A DNA stretch of 40,691 nt from a virus, in IMG/VR virus record IMGVR_UViG_3300042507_005616, positions 1 to 40,691 of that record; one strand, written 5' to 3'. Every line of letters starts with the position of its first letter. The first letter of the stretch is position 1. Positions 31,092-38,663 of this stretch are shown here, piece after piece. The position numbers were made by a program, and so were the translations under genes. A model generated the notes under the pieces. It saw nothing but the letters and a program-made list of their open reading frames with translations. It was not told the origin of the DNA and ran no database searches.

Positions 31092-31883
31092 TTAACGGGA
31101 CGCCCCCACTCCACCGGACGATCCGCCCGCTCGGTAGACTCCGTAGTTGAAGCCCATGTTGGCCACATCGCCCGCGCCTTGCAGAAGCGAGCCGTAGCTG
31201 CCCATGCGGAGGGCGCTGGCTTGGTTGTTTCCGGCCATGCGCTCGCCGCGGGCGGTGTTCATGGCCAGCGCGTAGCCTTGGCGGGCGGCATTGCCTTGGA
31301 AGCGTGACGCGGCCATTTCGTATTCCGCGGCGGCTTTGTCGAGGAGCGAGAAGCCCGCTTGGAATCGCTCGGCCTCGCCCTTGCGGTAGAAGGCGCTGCG
31401 CTCCATGTCGGCCTTGTAAAGTTCGTCGGCCACGCCCAGTTCCAAAAGTCCGGCGGTTTCGGCCATGATAGCCAAGGGAGATCCGGCGCTGGTCACGCCC
31501 GCCTTGCCGTAGCGGGCGCGTTGCTCGCCCAGCATGCGCTCGTTTTCTTCGCGCATGCGGCGGGCGCGTTCGCGGGCCTCCTGCTCGACGCGCAGGGCTT
31601 GGTTGTCATACTGCGCGGCGTTGTTGAGTTGCGCTTGGTATTGCGCCTGCGCGGCATCCGCCGCCATGACGCTCTGGTTGTAAGAAAGCTGGGCTTGGTA
31701 TTGCGCGGCCTGCGCCTGCACTTGGGCCTGCTGCTGGGCGACGGCGTAGTTGTATTGCGCCATGCGCGAGGCGGCAGCGGCTTGTTGCTGTTGGCCGTAA
31801 AAGGACAAGCCCGCGGCGGCGGCGCTGGAAACCGCGGCGGTAATGGCCGCGGCGGCAACAACGGTGCTGGTGGTGACGGCCAT
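31092..31883 (-). CDS. Internal virion protein, T7 gp14-like
   Basis: A 263-residue protein. A hydrophobic Ala-rich N-terminus (STVVAAAAITAAVSSAAAAG) is followed by a long Gln/Ala-rich coiled region (MAQYNYAVAQQQAQVQAQAA) and a basic helical part, with a Gly/Ser end. This is the standard pattern of the gp14-like internal core protein of podophages, thought to form a channel in the host outer membrane when the virion ejects its DNA. It precedes the transglycosylase gene. Confidence 0.85.
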   Translation of the reverse strand: MAVTTSTVVAAAAITAAVSSAAAAGLSFYGQQQQAAAASRMAQYNYAVAQQQAQVQAQAAQYQAQLSYNQSVMAADAAQAQYQAQLNNAAQYDNQALRVEQEARERARRMREENERMLGEQRARYGKAGVTSAGSPLAIMAETAGLLELGVADELYKADMERSAFYRKGEAERFQAGFSLLDKAAAEYEMAASRFQGNAARQGYALAMNTARGERMAGNNQASALRMGSYGSLLQGAGDVANMGFNYGVYRAGGSSGGVGASR

Positions 31884-31884
31884 A

Positions 31885-32304
31885 TCAGAGTGTTTTGAGT
31901 AGGTGAATCATTCCGCCGTCGCTGCGGTCGAATCCCTGCTTTTCGTGGAACTTGGCCAGACTTTCCTGCTTACAAGTGGTCAGCATCACCGCGTAACCGT
32001 TGTGTTTTGCTTCGGCTGTGAGGTATTGCGAAATGTGTTTGAGCGCCCGCACCGTCTTGGTGGCCGATAGCGCCGGATTGGTCACCATCCACTCCAGCAT
32101 GCAAACCGGCGACGAATTATCCATGTAAAGCCACGCCGCCGCGGCGTCTTCGATCTTGTTCTCCGCGTAAAAGGCGACCACGCCCAGCTTGGGCAGCATG
32201 ACTTGCGGCACCGCGGTCCACCCGTGCGCGTTCCACCACTCTTCGACAATCGGGTAGTCGGTGGCCGGATCGAACATGCGAAGTTGGAGAACGGGCTGGC
32301 TCAT
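31885..32304 (-). CDS. GNAT-family acetyltransferase-like protein
   Basis: A 139-residue protein from ATG at 32304. The C-terminal half PVCMLEWMVTNPALSATKTV, then EAKHNGYAVMLTTCKQESLA and FHEKQGF, follows the GNAT fold, with the acetyl-CoA-binding region near residue 85. GNAT-like proteins are often encoded between the nozzle and internal proteins of podophages, where their substrate is unknown. It is one base downstream of a GGTTTAGTCAAA motif on the opposite strand. Confidence 0.75.
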   Translation of the reverse strand: MSQPVLQLRMFDPATDYPIVEEWWNAHGWTAVPQVMLPKLGVVAFYAENKIEDAAAAWLYMDNSSPVCMLEWMVTNPALSATKTVRALKHISQYLTAEAKHNGYAVMLTTCKQESLAKFHEKQGFDRSDGGMIHLLKTL

Positions 32305-32305
32305 G

Positions 32306-32317
32306 GGTTTAGTCAAA
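32306..32317 (+). promoter_or_regulatory. GGTTTAGTCAAA site 9, between nozzle and GNAT genes
   Basis: Exact 12-mer on the plus strand in the 24-base gap, one base from the GNAT start codon. Confidence 0.75.
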
Positions 32318-32328
32318 TCACACTAATG

Positions 32329-34848
32329 TCAATCGCCAAAGGCGTCGAGCTTTACGACCAGAGCGCGGACGGTCAGCGGATAAGGCAGGGTTTGCCGGAG
32401 ATACAGGTCGCTCGCGTCGGAGTAGTTGCCCGCGATGACCACCTCGGCATCGCCGGAAAATGGCGGCGGGCTGGCGTCCATGGGGTCGTCAAAATCTCTC
32501 GGATACACCCACAGCCATTCGGTGCCGTCGGTCGAGAACTCCCCGCCCAAGGACTTGTAGAGGCTGACCTCGGCGCGGTTGATCCGCTTGGTCCGTCCGC
32601 GGGTCGAGCCGTCTTGCAGATCGAAGTCGAACTTCATGGGAAGGATCGTCGAGGTGAAGGGCAGACCGGCCAGCACCTTGGTGAAGGTTCGGTCGAGGGT
32701 GATCTGCCCGCTGGCGACAACCTCGTTCGGTTGGACGGCTCCGTCAGCCAAGATTCCCGCCGTCTTGCCCTCAAGGTGCGAAAGTCCGGTGATGGTCGCG
32801 GTGGCGGTGCCGGAATAGCGTTTGGCACAGTCCAGATACCACCAGTCGGCCTTGGTCTGGGTTTCAAAGTTGGCGCGGTTGTCGGCCTTGAATCGTTCGA
32901 TGTAGCGTTTGGTTTGGCCATTGATCGTGCGCTTGACGCAGAACCACACCTCGTCGTCCGCGCCGGAGAGTCCGTAAACGGTGGCCACGCTTTCAAAGTC
33001 GCCGTCGGTGGTGTGCCGGTGCCATGCGACCACGTTCTGGTCGCGCTCGTAGGACATGCCCACCAGTTGGCCATCGCCCCTCACCGCCCAGAGGATGGCG
33101 TCGGGCTGCTGCTGGAAGGCCAGTTCGACGATCTCGCCCTCGGTGATGTGTTCGGACAAAACGGTTAGATCCGGCGCAACCCAGCCGTCGCGGTCAAAGT
33201 TGTAGGTTAGCTCGCGCACCTTGCGCCCGCGGCGCTGGACAAAGAGCAGGACGTCGTTGAGCAGGATGGCCCGCATGGTCTTGGAACCAAAAGACGACTG
33301 CTTCTGCGCTTGAATGTTGGTCGCGCTAAACGGCTGACCGCTGTCAGCCCCGCCAATCGTCCACTCATCGCCGGAGGTGCCCAGCATGAGGCGCTTTTGG
33401 CTGAACATCCACGCGATGCGGTTCCCCTCGCTGCTGGCCACGCTGAACTGCAACCCGCTGTCGGCGGCGCTGCCCAGTTGGAAGTCCTCAAAGTCGTCGG
33501 TCTTGCTGCACCAAACGGTGTTCGGCTGGTGGGAGGTGCCGCCGAAGCACAGGCGCTGTTCGTGGATGGCCACGGCCCGCGGGTAGCCGCGCACACCGGA
33601 GAACGCGGCCTCGCTCCACTGGGCCGTGCCGGTGATCGTCGATCCCAGCCACTTGTCCACCGTTGCTCCGGCGCTGGTTCCGCTGGCCACACTGTTGATG
33701 GTGACCGTCCCTCCGGAGTTGAAGTCGGTTGATTCCAAAAACACGCGGGCGTTGGTGTTGGAAACGTAGTCGGTGATGCGGAGCTTGAGGCCCACACGCT
33801 CGTTCTCGGTGCCGGTCGCGGTGAAGTTGCGGGCGGTGGTCAGCGAGGTAAATTCCCGCACCACCTCCATTTGCGTGAGGTTTTGCACGGGCGCATCGCT
33901 GGCCGACGCCGCGCCGCTGTTGGCTACAGTAAAGGTGTAGGTGTTGGCTCCGGTGACGGTGATGGTGTAAGTTCCGGCAAAGGGCGCGGCGACGGTGGAG
34001 GGAATAAAAACCTCGTCGCCCGTGGCGTAGCCGTGCGCGGTGCAGGTCGCGGTCGCGGTGGTTGTCGAGCGGGCCAGACTGGTCAAATCCCGCCCGCCGT
34101 TGGCGTCCATTTTGGCCTGCGGAATGCGGAGGATGCGAATCCTGCCCAGCCAAGTGCCGACGGTGGTGATCGTCCAACTGCCTTGAATGTCGAGCGTGCT
34201 TTGGCTGACCTTGTTGGCGTCCACAGTTTCGTTGATGCCGCCGCTGTTGCGCGGCCACTGGATGGCCCATTGGCTACCCACATGGTCCGCTTGGAAAACA
34301 GACGCGCTGGCGGTCAACGTGGCGCTGCCGGTGGCCGCGGAGGAGGCAATTGTCGTGGCGGTGATGTTCTGGTCAAGGAGCGGAGGGTATTTCCATTTCA
34401 CCGTGGCCAGCGTCCAGCTGGTGTCGGCCACACGGGTCAGCTTGCGCGGCGCGTGGTTGGCGTGCGCCAAGTACATGATGTCGTTGACCTGCACATACTG
34501 GATTTCGCGCAGTTCACTCTCTTGGTAGGGGCTGGCGATTTCCAAGGGCGAGCCGCCGGAGAGGACCGGCCCGTTGTTGCCCCACACGCGGATGTACTGG
34601 TGGCCAAACTCCAAAACAAAACGGGTCGTCACCGAAAAGTTAAATCCGATCAAGCGGCACTGCCGGTCGTCGTTTTTGGCGTTGCCCAGATACTCGGTTC
34701 CGGCCCGCCGGTAGACGCCGCCGTAGGGCAAAACGATCATGTTCTCCAAGGTGCGGCACCCGCTGCGGTACTTCTCGACGTCCGAGCGGGCGTCCATGTA
34801 CGGACTCAACTCGCCTGCGTTGAGGGCGGAAACGAGGAGGTTCGGCAT
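32329..34848 (-). CDS. Tail nozzle protein, T7 gp12-like (tail tubular protein B)
   Basis: An 839-residue protein. The start LVSALNAGELSPYMDARSDV with YRSGCRTLENMIVLPYGGVY is the recognised opening of podovirus nozzle proteins. An insert of about 90 residues (TATATCTAHGYATGDEVFIP onward to about residue 325) is a ubiquitin-activating-like or Ig-like beta domain common in phage tails. The nozzle binds the adaptor ring and the fibres. Its start is four bases from the adaptor stop codon. Confidence 0.92.
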   Translation of the reverse strand: MPNLLVSALNAGELSPYMDARSDVEKYRSGCRTLENMIVLPYGGVYRRAGTEYLGNAKNDDRQCRLIGFNFSVTTRFVLEFGHQYIRVWGNNGPVLSGGSPLEIASPYQESELREIQYVQVNDIMYLAHANHAPRKLTRVADTSWTLATVKWKYPPLLDQNITATTIASSAATGSATLTASASVFQADHVGSQWAIQWPRNSGGINETVDANKVSQSTLDIQGSWTITTVGTWLGRIRILRIPQAKMDANGGRDLTSLARSTTTATATCTAHGYATGDEVFIPSTVAAPFAGTYTITVTGANTYTFTVANSGAASASDAPVQNLTQMEVVREFTSLTTARNFTATGTENERVGLKLRITDYVSNTNARVFLESTDFNSGGTVTINSVASGTSAGATVDKWLGSTITGTAQWSEAAFSGVRGYPRAVAIHEQRLCFGGTSHQPNTVWCSKTDDFEDFQLGSAADSGLQFSVASSEGNRIAWMFSQKRLMLGTSGDEWTIGGADSGQPFSATNIQAQKQSSFGSKTMRAILLNDVLLFVQRRGRKVRELTYNFDRDGWVAPDLTVLSEHITEGEIVELAFQQQPDAILWAVRGDGQLVGMSYERDQNVVAWHRHTTDGDFESVATVYGLSGADDEVWFCVKRTINGQTKRYIERFKADNRANFETQTKADWWYLDCAKRYSGTATATITGLSHLEGKTAGILADGAVQPNEVVASGQITLDRTFTKVLAGLPFTSTILPMKFDFDLQDGSTRGRTKRINRAEVSLYKSLGGEFSTDGTEWLWVYPRDFDDPMDASPPPFSGDAEVVIAGNYSDASDLYLRQTLPYPLTVRALVVKLDAFGD

Positions 34849-34851
34849 GGC

Positions 34852-35457
34852 CTACTGGCTGCTCGGAAATTTGGTGAAGCGGGCCGCGACCAAATCGCTG
34901 CTGACCCACGGCATCTTGCGCTGGAGGCGAGCCTCAAAAGCGTCGGCCATGCGGGCCTTGGGTCCGGTCAGCGCCTCGTACTCTTGCAGGAGTTCCTGCG
35001 GCATGTTGCGGCTTCCGGTTAAGGGTCCGGCCAAGCGCGAGGCCAGCATGGTGGCCAAGGCATGGACGAAGAGCGGGTGGTAAAATGCGCCGTCTTCCAC
35101 GCGCCCGATGTAGCGGACATTGGCCTCCTCGGCGTTGGTCAGAAGCTGATCGGCTTCAACGGAAAATTCCCCGAAGCGTTCGGTCGGCTCGTAGCCGTTG
35201 AGTTGCACCACGCGCAGGCAATCGACCGGCAACTGGTAGGCGAAAGACCACTCGCTCTGGGGCGCGGTGGAAAGCTGGTTGAGCGCGGCGCGGCGCATGG
35301 CGAAGTTCCAGCGGTGGCCTTGGAGGACTTCGTCGCGGGTCTGGGTGTAGAAACGACTGCAAAACTGGGCCTGCTTGCTTTGATCGGTCAGCGCCATGAT
35401 TGGCGAGATGCCCAGCTTGGCCAAAGCCAAGTTGCAGATGGAGGTTTCGTCGGCCAT
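34852..35457 (-). CDS. Tail adaptor protein, T7 gp11-like (tail tubular protein A)
   Basis: A 201-residue protein. The segments ETSICNLALAKLGISPI, FCSRFYTQTRDEVLQGHRWN and PVDCLRVVQLNGYEPT are characteristic of the gp11/tail tubular A family, which forms the ring linking portal and nozzle. The terminator-like hairpin lies in the 56-base gap upstream, between the head decoration-like gene and this one. Confidence 0.9.
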   Translation of the reverse strand: MADETSICNLALAKLGISPIMALTDQSKQAQFCSRFYTQTRDEVLQGHRWNFAMRRAALNQLSTAPQSEWSFAYQLPVDCLRVVQLNGYEPTERFGEFSVEADQLLTNAEEANVRYIGRVEDGAFYHPLFVHALATMLASRLAGPLTGSRNMPQELLQEYEALTGPKARMADAFEARLQRKMPWVSSDLVAARFTKFPSSQ

Positions 35458-35464
35458 GAAAAGT

Positions 35465-35498
35465 TAAAAAGGTGGCAGGCGTTTAGACGCGGCCTGCC
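35465..35498 (-). terminator. Rho-independent terminator after the capsid genes
   Basis: On the minus strand GGCAGGC (35498-35492) pairs with GCCTGCC (35480-35474) around an 11-base loop, then ACCTTTTT follows. Partial termination here would make more capsid and decoration protein mRNA than tail mRNA. Confidence 0.75.
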
Positions 35499-35513
35499 AG
35501 CGCGTGTGAGCCT

Positions 35514-35984
35514 TTAGGGCATGCGGAACGCGAGCAGGAAGCTGATCTTCTTGCCTGCGGTGACCGCGTTGGTGCGGGTGATCGCCGCGACGACACGCTG
35601 GGTGTCGGCGGTGACCGCATAACGCGGGAGGACGCTGGCCCCGATGTTCGGGGTGACAGCGGCGGAACCGGCGGTCGAACTGTTCAGCGAGATGGAGGTC
35701 GCGCTGTAACGGTCGGCATCGCCAGCGTCACCGATGGTCGGGATCGCCACAACGGAGCCGCCCAAGGACGCCTCGTTGTTGACGCGCCACAGTTCGGGCA
35801 GCGGGATAGCGCCGACGGGGAGGACGGCAACTTCGATGTTGTCGCCCGTGGCCGCTTCGGTGCCGGTGCATGTGTAGGTCGCTTGCGCGTAGACCACATT
35901 GCCGGTGACGAGGTCACCATCAACGCGGTTGCGGACGTTAAGCGTCAGATTTTCTGGCGCGATGTCGGTGTAGAACGTAGCCAT
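35514..35984 (-). CDS. 156-residue head-associated beta-rich protein (decoration candidate)
   Basis: Starts MATFYTDIAPENLTLNVRNR and is beta-rich with VVYAQATYTCTGTEAATGDN, ending KISFLLAFRMP. It follows the capsid gene after a 32-base gap with a TAGGAG ribosome binding site. Size and position fit a head decoration or capsid-stabilising protein. No conserved domain is certain, and a minor tail role is possible. Confidence 0.7.
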   Translation of the reverse strand: MATFYTDIAPENLTLNVRNRVDGDLVTGNVVYAQATYTCTGTEAATGDNIEVAVLPVGAIPLPELWRVNNEASLGGSVVAIPTIGDAGDADRYSATSISLNSSTAGSAAVTPNIGASVLPRYAVTADTQRVVAAITRTNAVTAGKKISFLLAFRMP

Positions 35985-36016
35985 ATTATGATTCTCCTAT
36001 GGTTGGTTGTTGTGGT

Positions 36017-36925
36017 TTAGAGAACCTCGTCGGCTGCGATTTCGACGACCTTCTTCTCTTCCATGCGGGTCGCGCCAAGGCTGGCCACGGTGCGGATTTG
36101 CAGGGCGTGCGACTTGTCGGCGCGGATGTCCACATGCACCTTGCGACCGGCGTCGGCCAATTTGAGGCCGGAGCGGACGTAGGCGAAGCAGGTGCGGACA
36201 CCAGTGCTGGAGTTGTAAGGCAGCAAGGACGACGCCACACGGCGGAACTTGAAGCCAAGGAAGGTGTCGATGTCGCCTTGGACGAGAGCCTTGACGCTGT
36301 TGAAGTCCGCGGAAGTAACTTCCGTGGTGCGAAGCAGGTCTTGGATCTGTTTGGCCGACACAACAAGGACGCGAGGATCGCTGTCGTCCACTTCCGCCTC
36401 GTTGAGGAGGTAAGCGGCTTGGCGAAGTTTCGCAATGGTGAGGCCGCTGTTGGCAGCGACTCCGGTTTCGACGTAATCGACGGCGACCTTCTGGCCGGAG
36501 GGCAAGCTGGTCGGGGTCACGCCGGTTTCGCCCGTGTAGGCGGAACCCAACGCGGCGTCGATGATGGTCTTGTCGCAGGTCCGCATGTAAGCCATCGCGT
36601 GATTGGCGACGGTTTCGGACTGCGGCAGGCTGACTTCGCCAAGGTACTCGGCGTCCCACTCGTCAAAGAGTGTGGCGTGTTCGTACGGAAACGGACGGAG
36701 CCAACGCTTGGCGAGGGCGACGTCTTGGATGGTGGTGTCAGCGGCGCGGCTGGTGATACGGGTCATCTCGACCGCGGCCATCTGGTTGAATGTTTTTTCT
36801 TTGCCGCGAACGGACTCCACGGACACGAACTCACGCAACTTGGAAACCTTCTGCTGAAGGAGGTGTTCCCAGTTGGAGGTGAACTCCGTCGTGAAATACT
36901 GCGGAATTTGAGCAATAGCAGACAT
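36017..36925 (-). CDS. Major capsid protein
   Basis: A 302-residue protein in the typical place between scaffold-like and tail adaptor genes. Features: N-terminal helical arm (FTSNWEHLLQQKVSKLREFV), a middle with RPFPYEHATLFDEWDAEYLG, and DPRVLVVSAKQIQDLLRTTE, then SADFNSVKALVQGDIDTFLG, patterns found in HK97-fold capsids of BPP-1-like podophages. A strong AAAGGAG box eight bases upstream supports high expression; a GGTTTAGTCAAA motif lies 18 bases before the start. Confidence 0.85.
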   Translation of the reverse strand: MSAIAQIPQYFTTEFTSNWEHLLQQKVSKLREFVSVESVRGKEKTFNQMAAVEMTRITSRAADTTIQDVALAKRWLRPFPYEHATLFDEWDAEYLGEVSLPQSETVANHAMAYMRTCDKTIIDAALGSAYTGETGVTPTSLPSGQKVAVDYVETGVAANSGLTIAKLRQAAYLLNEAEVDDSDPRVLVVSAKQIQDLLRTTEVTSADFNSVKALVQGDIDTFLGFKFRRVASSLLPYNSSTGVRTCFAYVRSGLKLADAGRKVHVDIRADKSHALQIRTVASLGATRMEEKKVVEIAADEVL

Positions 36926-36943
36926 AGTTGTTTCTCCTTTGGT

Positions 36944-36955
36944 TTTGACTAAACC
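36944..36955 (-). promoter_or_regulatory. GGTTTAGTCAAA site 10, before the capsid gene
   Basis: Exact 12-mer on the minus strand, 18 bases before the capsid ATG, followed by a strong ribosome binding site. Confidence 0.78.
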
Positions 36956-37119
36956 CGCGTCATGCGGATCTCGTCGGGTTGATTGGTTGTGGTGTCCTCG
37001 GCGCTACCGATTATCCGCGAACGCGGGTCGTCGGCCTTGGGCTGCCGTCGGACAGGCTCCACAAGGAGTTGTCTGCCTAACTGTGGGCGAGAATTGCGCT
37101 GCGCCGGAAGTGGCGCAAG

Positions 37120-37131
37120 GGTTTAGTCAAA
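37120..37131 (+). promoter_or_regulatory. GGTTTAGTCAAA site 11, next to the tRNA-like structure
   Basis: Exact 12-mer on the plus strand, opposite to the capsid site; GTGGCGCAA precedes it. Confidence 0.72.
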
Positions 37132-37140
37132 AAAAGTTCG

Positions 37141-37238
37141 CGGCGGTGGCGGGACTTGCACCCGCTTTGTTACATATTCTTGTGTTATTTTGTAACGTTC
37201 CACTGTCTGGCCGCGTGTCCTTTCCACGCCGCACCGCC
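37141..37238 (-). other. tRNA-like cloverleaf structure
   Basis: On the minus strand GGCGGTG (37238-37232) pairs perfectly with CACCGCC (37148-37142) like an acceptor stem. Just inside are a D-like arm, GCGTG/CACGC around a seven-base loop, and a T-like arm, GCGGG/CCCGC around TGCAAGT, one base off the usual TTCRANY loop. The middle has no 5-7-5 anticodon arm, but a GTTACA...TGTAAC stem with a 16-base loop. Total 98 bases. It may be a degenerate tRNA, a tRNA-like mimic or a small RNA; CGAACTTTTTTT follows and could terminate it. Confidence 0.45.
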
Positions 37239-37241
37239 AAA

Positions 37242-37394
37242 TTATCGTCCGCTCATTGCGATGTAGACAAACGCGAAATTGCTGAACATGTAACCGGCGA
37301 AGACCGCGGCCATTGCATGGTTGCCCTGCATGTAGAAGCCCACCGCCGTCCAAGCGTAGCAGACGGTGCAGATGAGCAGCGGAAGGAAAGTCAC
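37242..37394 (-). CDS. 50-residue two-helix membrane protein
   Basis: Read from GTG at 37394, in a GTGA overlap with the zincin gene. The product, with LPLLICTVCYAWTAVGFYMQ and AMAAVFAGYMFSNFAFVYIA, has two transmembrane helices joined by a short polar turn and ends AMSGR. Small size and twin helices are like a holin or pinholin, but the place among head genes argues against a simple lysis role. Function unknown. Confidence 0.65.
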   Translation of the reverse strand: MTFLPLLICTVCYAWTAVGFYMQGNHAMAAVFAGYMFSNFAFVYIAMSGR

Positions 37395-37681
37395 GAAATG
37401 ACTCCGTCGTTGTGCCGCGCCGCCCACGCGCAGACCTCGGAGGTCAAGCGCCCGATCTCGTCCACCGCCTCCTCGTCGATGTCAAAGAGGCGGGCGTGGA
37501 TCAGTTCATGGGCGATGAGTTCAATGCCGCGGTGGGCGATGGCTTCGGGATGGATGTAGATGGTCCGGTCGTCCTTCACGCACAGGCCGTCGTAGGATTC
37601 GCGGGCGGGCGGTCGCTGGATTTTTACCCGCCACGTTTTGCCGTCGATCGACACGCGCTTGGTGGGGGTGCGGCGGCTCAT
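37391..37681 (-). CDS. Small zinc metallopeptidase (HExxH mini-zincin)
   Basis: A 96-residue protein with ELIAHELIHARLFDIDEEAV: HExxH at H58, E59 and H62, followed by acidic residues E70/E71 that could supply the third ligand. The rest is short beta strands (RTIYIHPEAI). It resembles the minimal zincins of phage-encoded SprT or IrrE-like type. In the head module it might process a structural protein such as the scaffold, or the giant virion protein; this is inference from position. ATGA overlap upstream. Confidence 0.8.
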   Translation of the reverse strand: MSRRTPTKRVSIDGKTWRVKIQRPPARESYDGLCVKDDRTIYIHPEAIAHRGIELIAHELIHARLFDIDEEAVDEIGRLTSEVCAWAARHNDGVIS

Positions 37682-37920
37682 TTGAGTCGGTAGTGCGGGA
37701 CGGGGCGCACCTTTTCGGCCAGCCGGATGGTGAAGTTGCGTTTCTCGCACAAGCCTTGTTCGGTCATCCGGCGGACCTGCTCTCCGGTCGCGCACTCGCT
37801 GCGCCCGCGGGCCTTGGCCAGTTCTTTGACCGTATACCAGCCCTCCGGCACCTCCTCGACCGGCGTACTGGGCTGCGAAAGGGCTTCGCACCACTGGCGC
37901 AGTTGCTTGTCCGGTTTCAT
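37678..37920 (-). CDS. 80-residue protein with HTH-like segment
   Basis: MKPDKQLRQWCEALSQPS is followed by VPEGWYTVKELAKARGRSEC and ATGEQVRRMTEQGL, which reads like a winged helix or excisionase-type DNA-binding segment. It ends VRPVPHYRLK. It is embedded between the phosphoesterase and zincin genes with ATGA overlaps on both sides. A DNA-binding or assembly role is possible; it is also a possible reader of local regulatory sites. Confidence 0.7.
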   Translation of the reverse strand: MKPDKQLRQWCEALSQPSTPVEEVPEGWYTVKELAKARGRSECATGEQVRRMTEQGLCEKRNFTIRLAEKVRPVPHYRLK

Positions 37921-38657
37921 AGGGGCAACTGGTAGTGCGGGTCGAAGACCGCGATGTTGACGATGCAGTGCGTGCCGTTGAAATGCCCGTAGGCTGCGGC
38001 GTGCCTCCATCCAAGGGTTTGGCGGCGGGTGGCCGCGTATTCGATGTCGAGCTTCACCCCGCACCCGATATTGTAGCCGGTGGCCTTGGCGTGAATGCGG
38101 GCGCTTTCCATCGCTACGCGGTGGGTGTGGCCCATGACCACGCTGCGCCCGAAGTATTCCGCGGCGTCCCGCACGGCGCTGACTCCGAAGAGCGCCCCGT
38201 GGATAAACGCGGTGTCGCCCAAAAGAAACGCGCAGTCGGCATGCACGCCCTTGTAGGGGATGATCCGGCATTTCATCTTGTCGCAGGCCGTCTGGATACG
38301 GTCCAAGATGCCGGTGGCCGCATCACGATGGACGCCGCTGGCGCTATACTGCATTTGCGCGAGCCGCGCCTCATGGTTGCCGAAAAGGTAAATGTTCGGA
38401 CGCAACTCTTGGAGGAAGGCCAACCCCTGCAAGACGTCGTCGGTCATGCTGGCCCCATAGTCGGGATCGGTTGAATCTCGACGCGCACCGGCCCGCATGT
38501 TGCGGACGTCGATGGCATCGCCCAGATGCAGGACAAAGTCGGGTTTCCACGCCTCGCGCAGGCGCAGGATGGCATCCAGCGCCCGCGGGTCAGCCTCGGA
38601 CCCGTGGGTGCAGGTGCAGGCCAGAAACTTCTGCCAGCCCTTGGTCTTGTTGGCCAT
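37917..38657 (-). CDS. Calcineurin-like metallophosphoesterase
   Basis: A 246-residue enzyme. Motifs: HLGDAID with D47, LFGNHEAR (GNHE 93-96), IHGALFG (H153) and VMGHTHR (H177, H179). The first motif, normally GDxHG, reads CTCTHG here, so an aspartate is missing although the histidine is kept (H18). The family hydrolyses phosphodiesters or phosphomonoesters with two metals. A phosphoesterase between scaffold and capsid genes is unusual; it may act on nucleotides or nucleic acid. Starts seven bases after the scaffold stop. Confidence 0.85.
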   Translation of the reverse strand: MANKTKGWQKFLACTCTHGSEADPRALDAILRLREAWKPDFVLHLGDAIDVRNMRAGARRDSTDPDYGASMTDDVLQGLAFLQELRPNIYLFGNHEARLAQMQYSASGVHRDAATGILDRIQTACDKMKCRIIPYKGVHADCAFLLGDTAFIHGALFGVSAVRDAAEYFGRSVVMGHTHRVAMESARIHAKATGYNIGCGVKLDIEYAATRRQTLGWRHAAAYGHFNGTHCIVNIAVFDPHYQLPL

Positions 38658-38663
38658 GACTGT

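Larger units (their letters stand above)
36926..37241 (-). promoter_or_regulatory. 316-base gap upstream of the capsid gene
   Basis: Largest non-coding region. From the capsid side it contains a GGTTTAGTCAAA site (36944-36955), an operator-like GCCGTCGGACAGGC (37034-37047, one mismatch to the CTGTC-G-GACAG core), another GGTTTAGTCAAA site in the opposite orientation (37120-37131), a T-run (minus strand, 37132-37137), the tRNA-like structure and a CACTGTCTGG half-site (37201-37210). No convincing ORF is seen. It is probably where structural gene transcription is controlled. Confidence 0.65.

Noticed and set aside
29636-31150. 504-codon plus-strand open frame opposite the transglycosylase gene
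   Set aside because: Shadow of the minus-strand gene; composition is low-complexity Leu/Val/Gly/His without domains.
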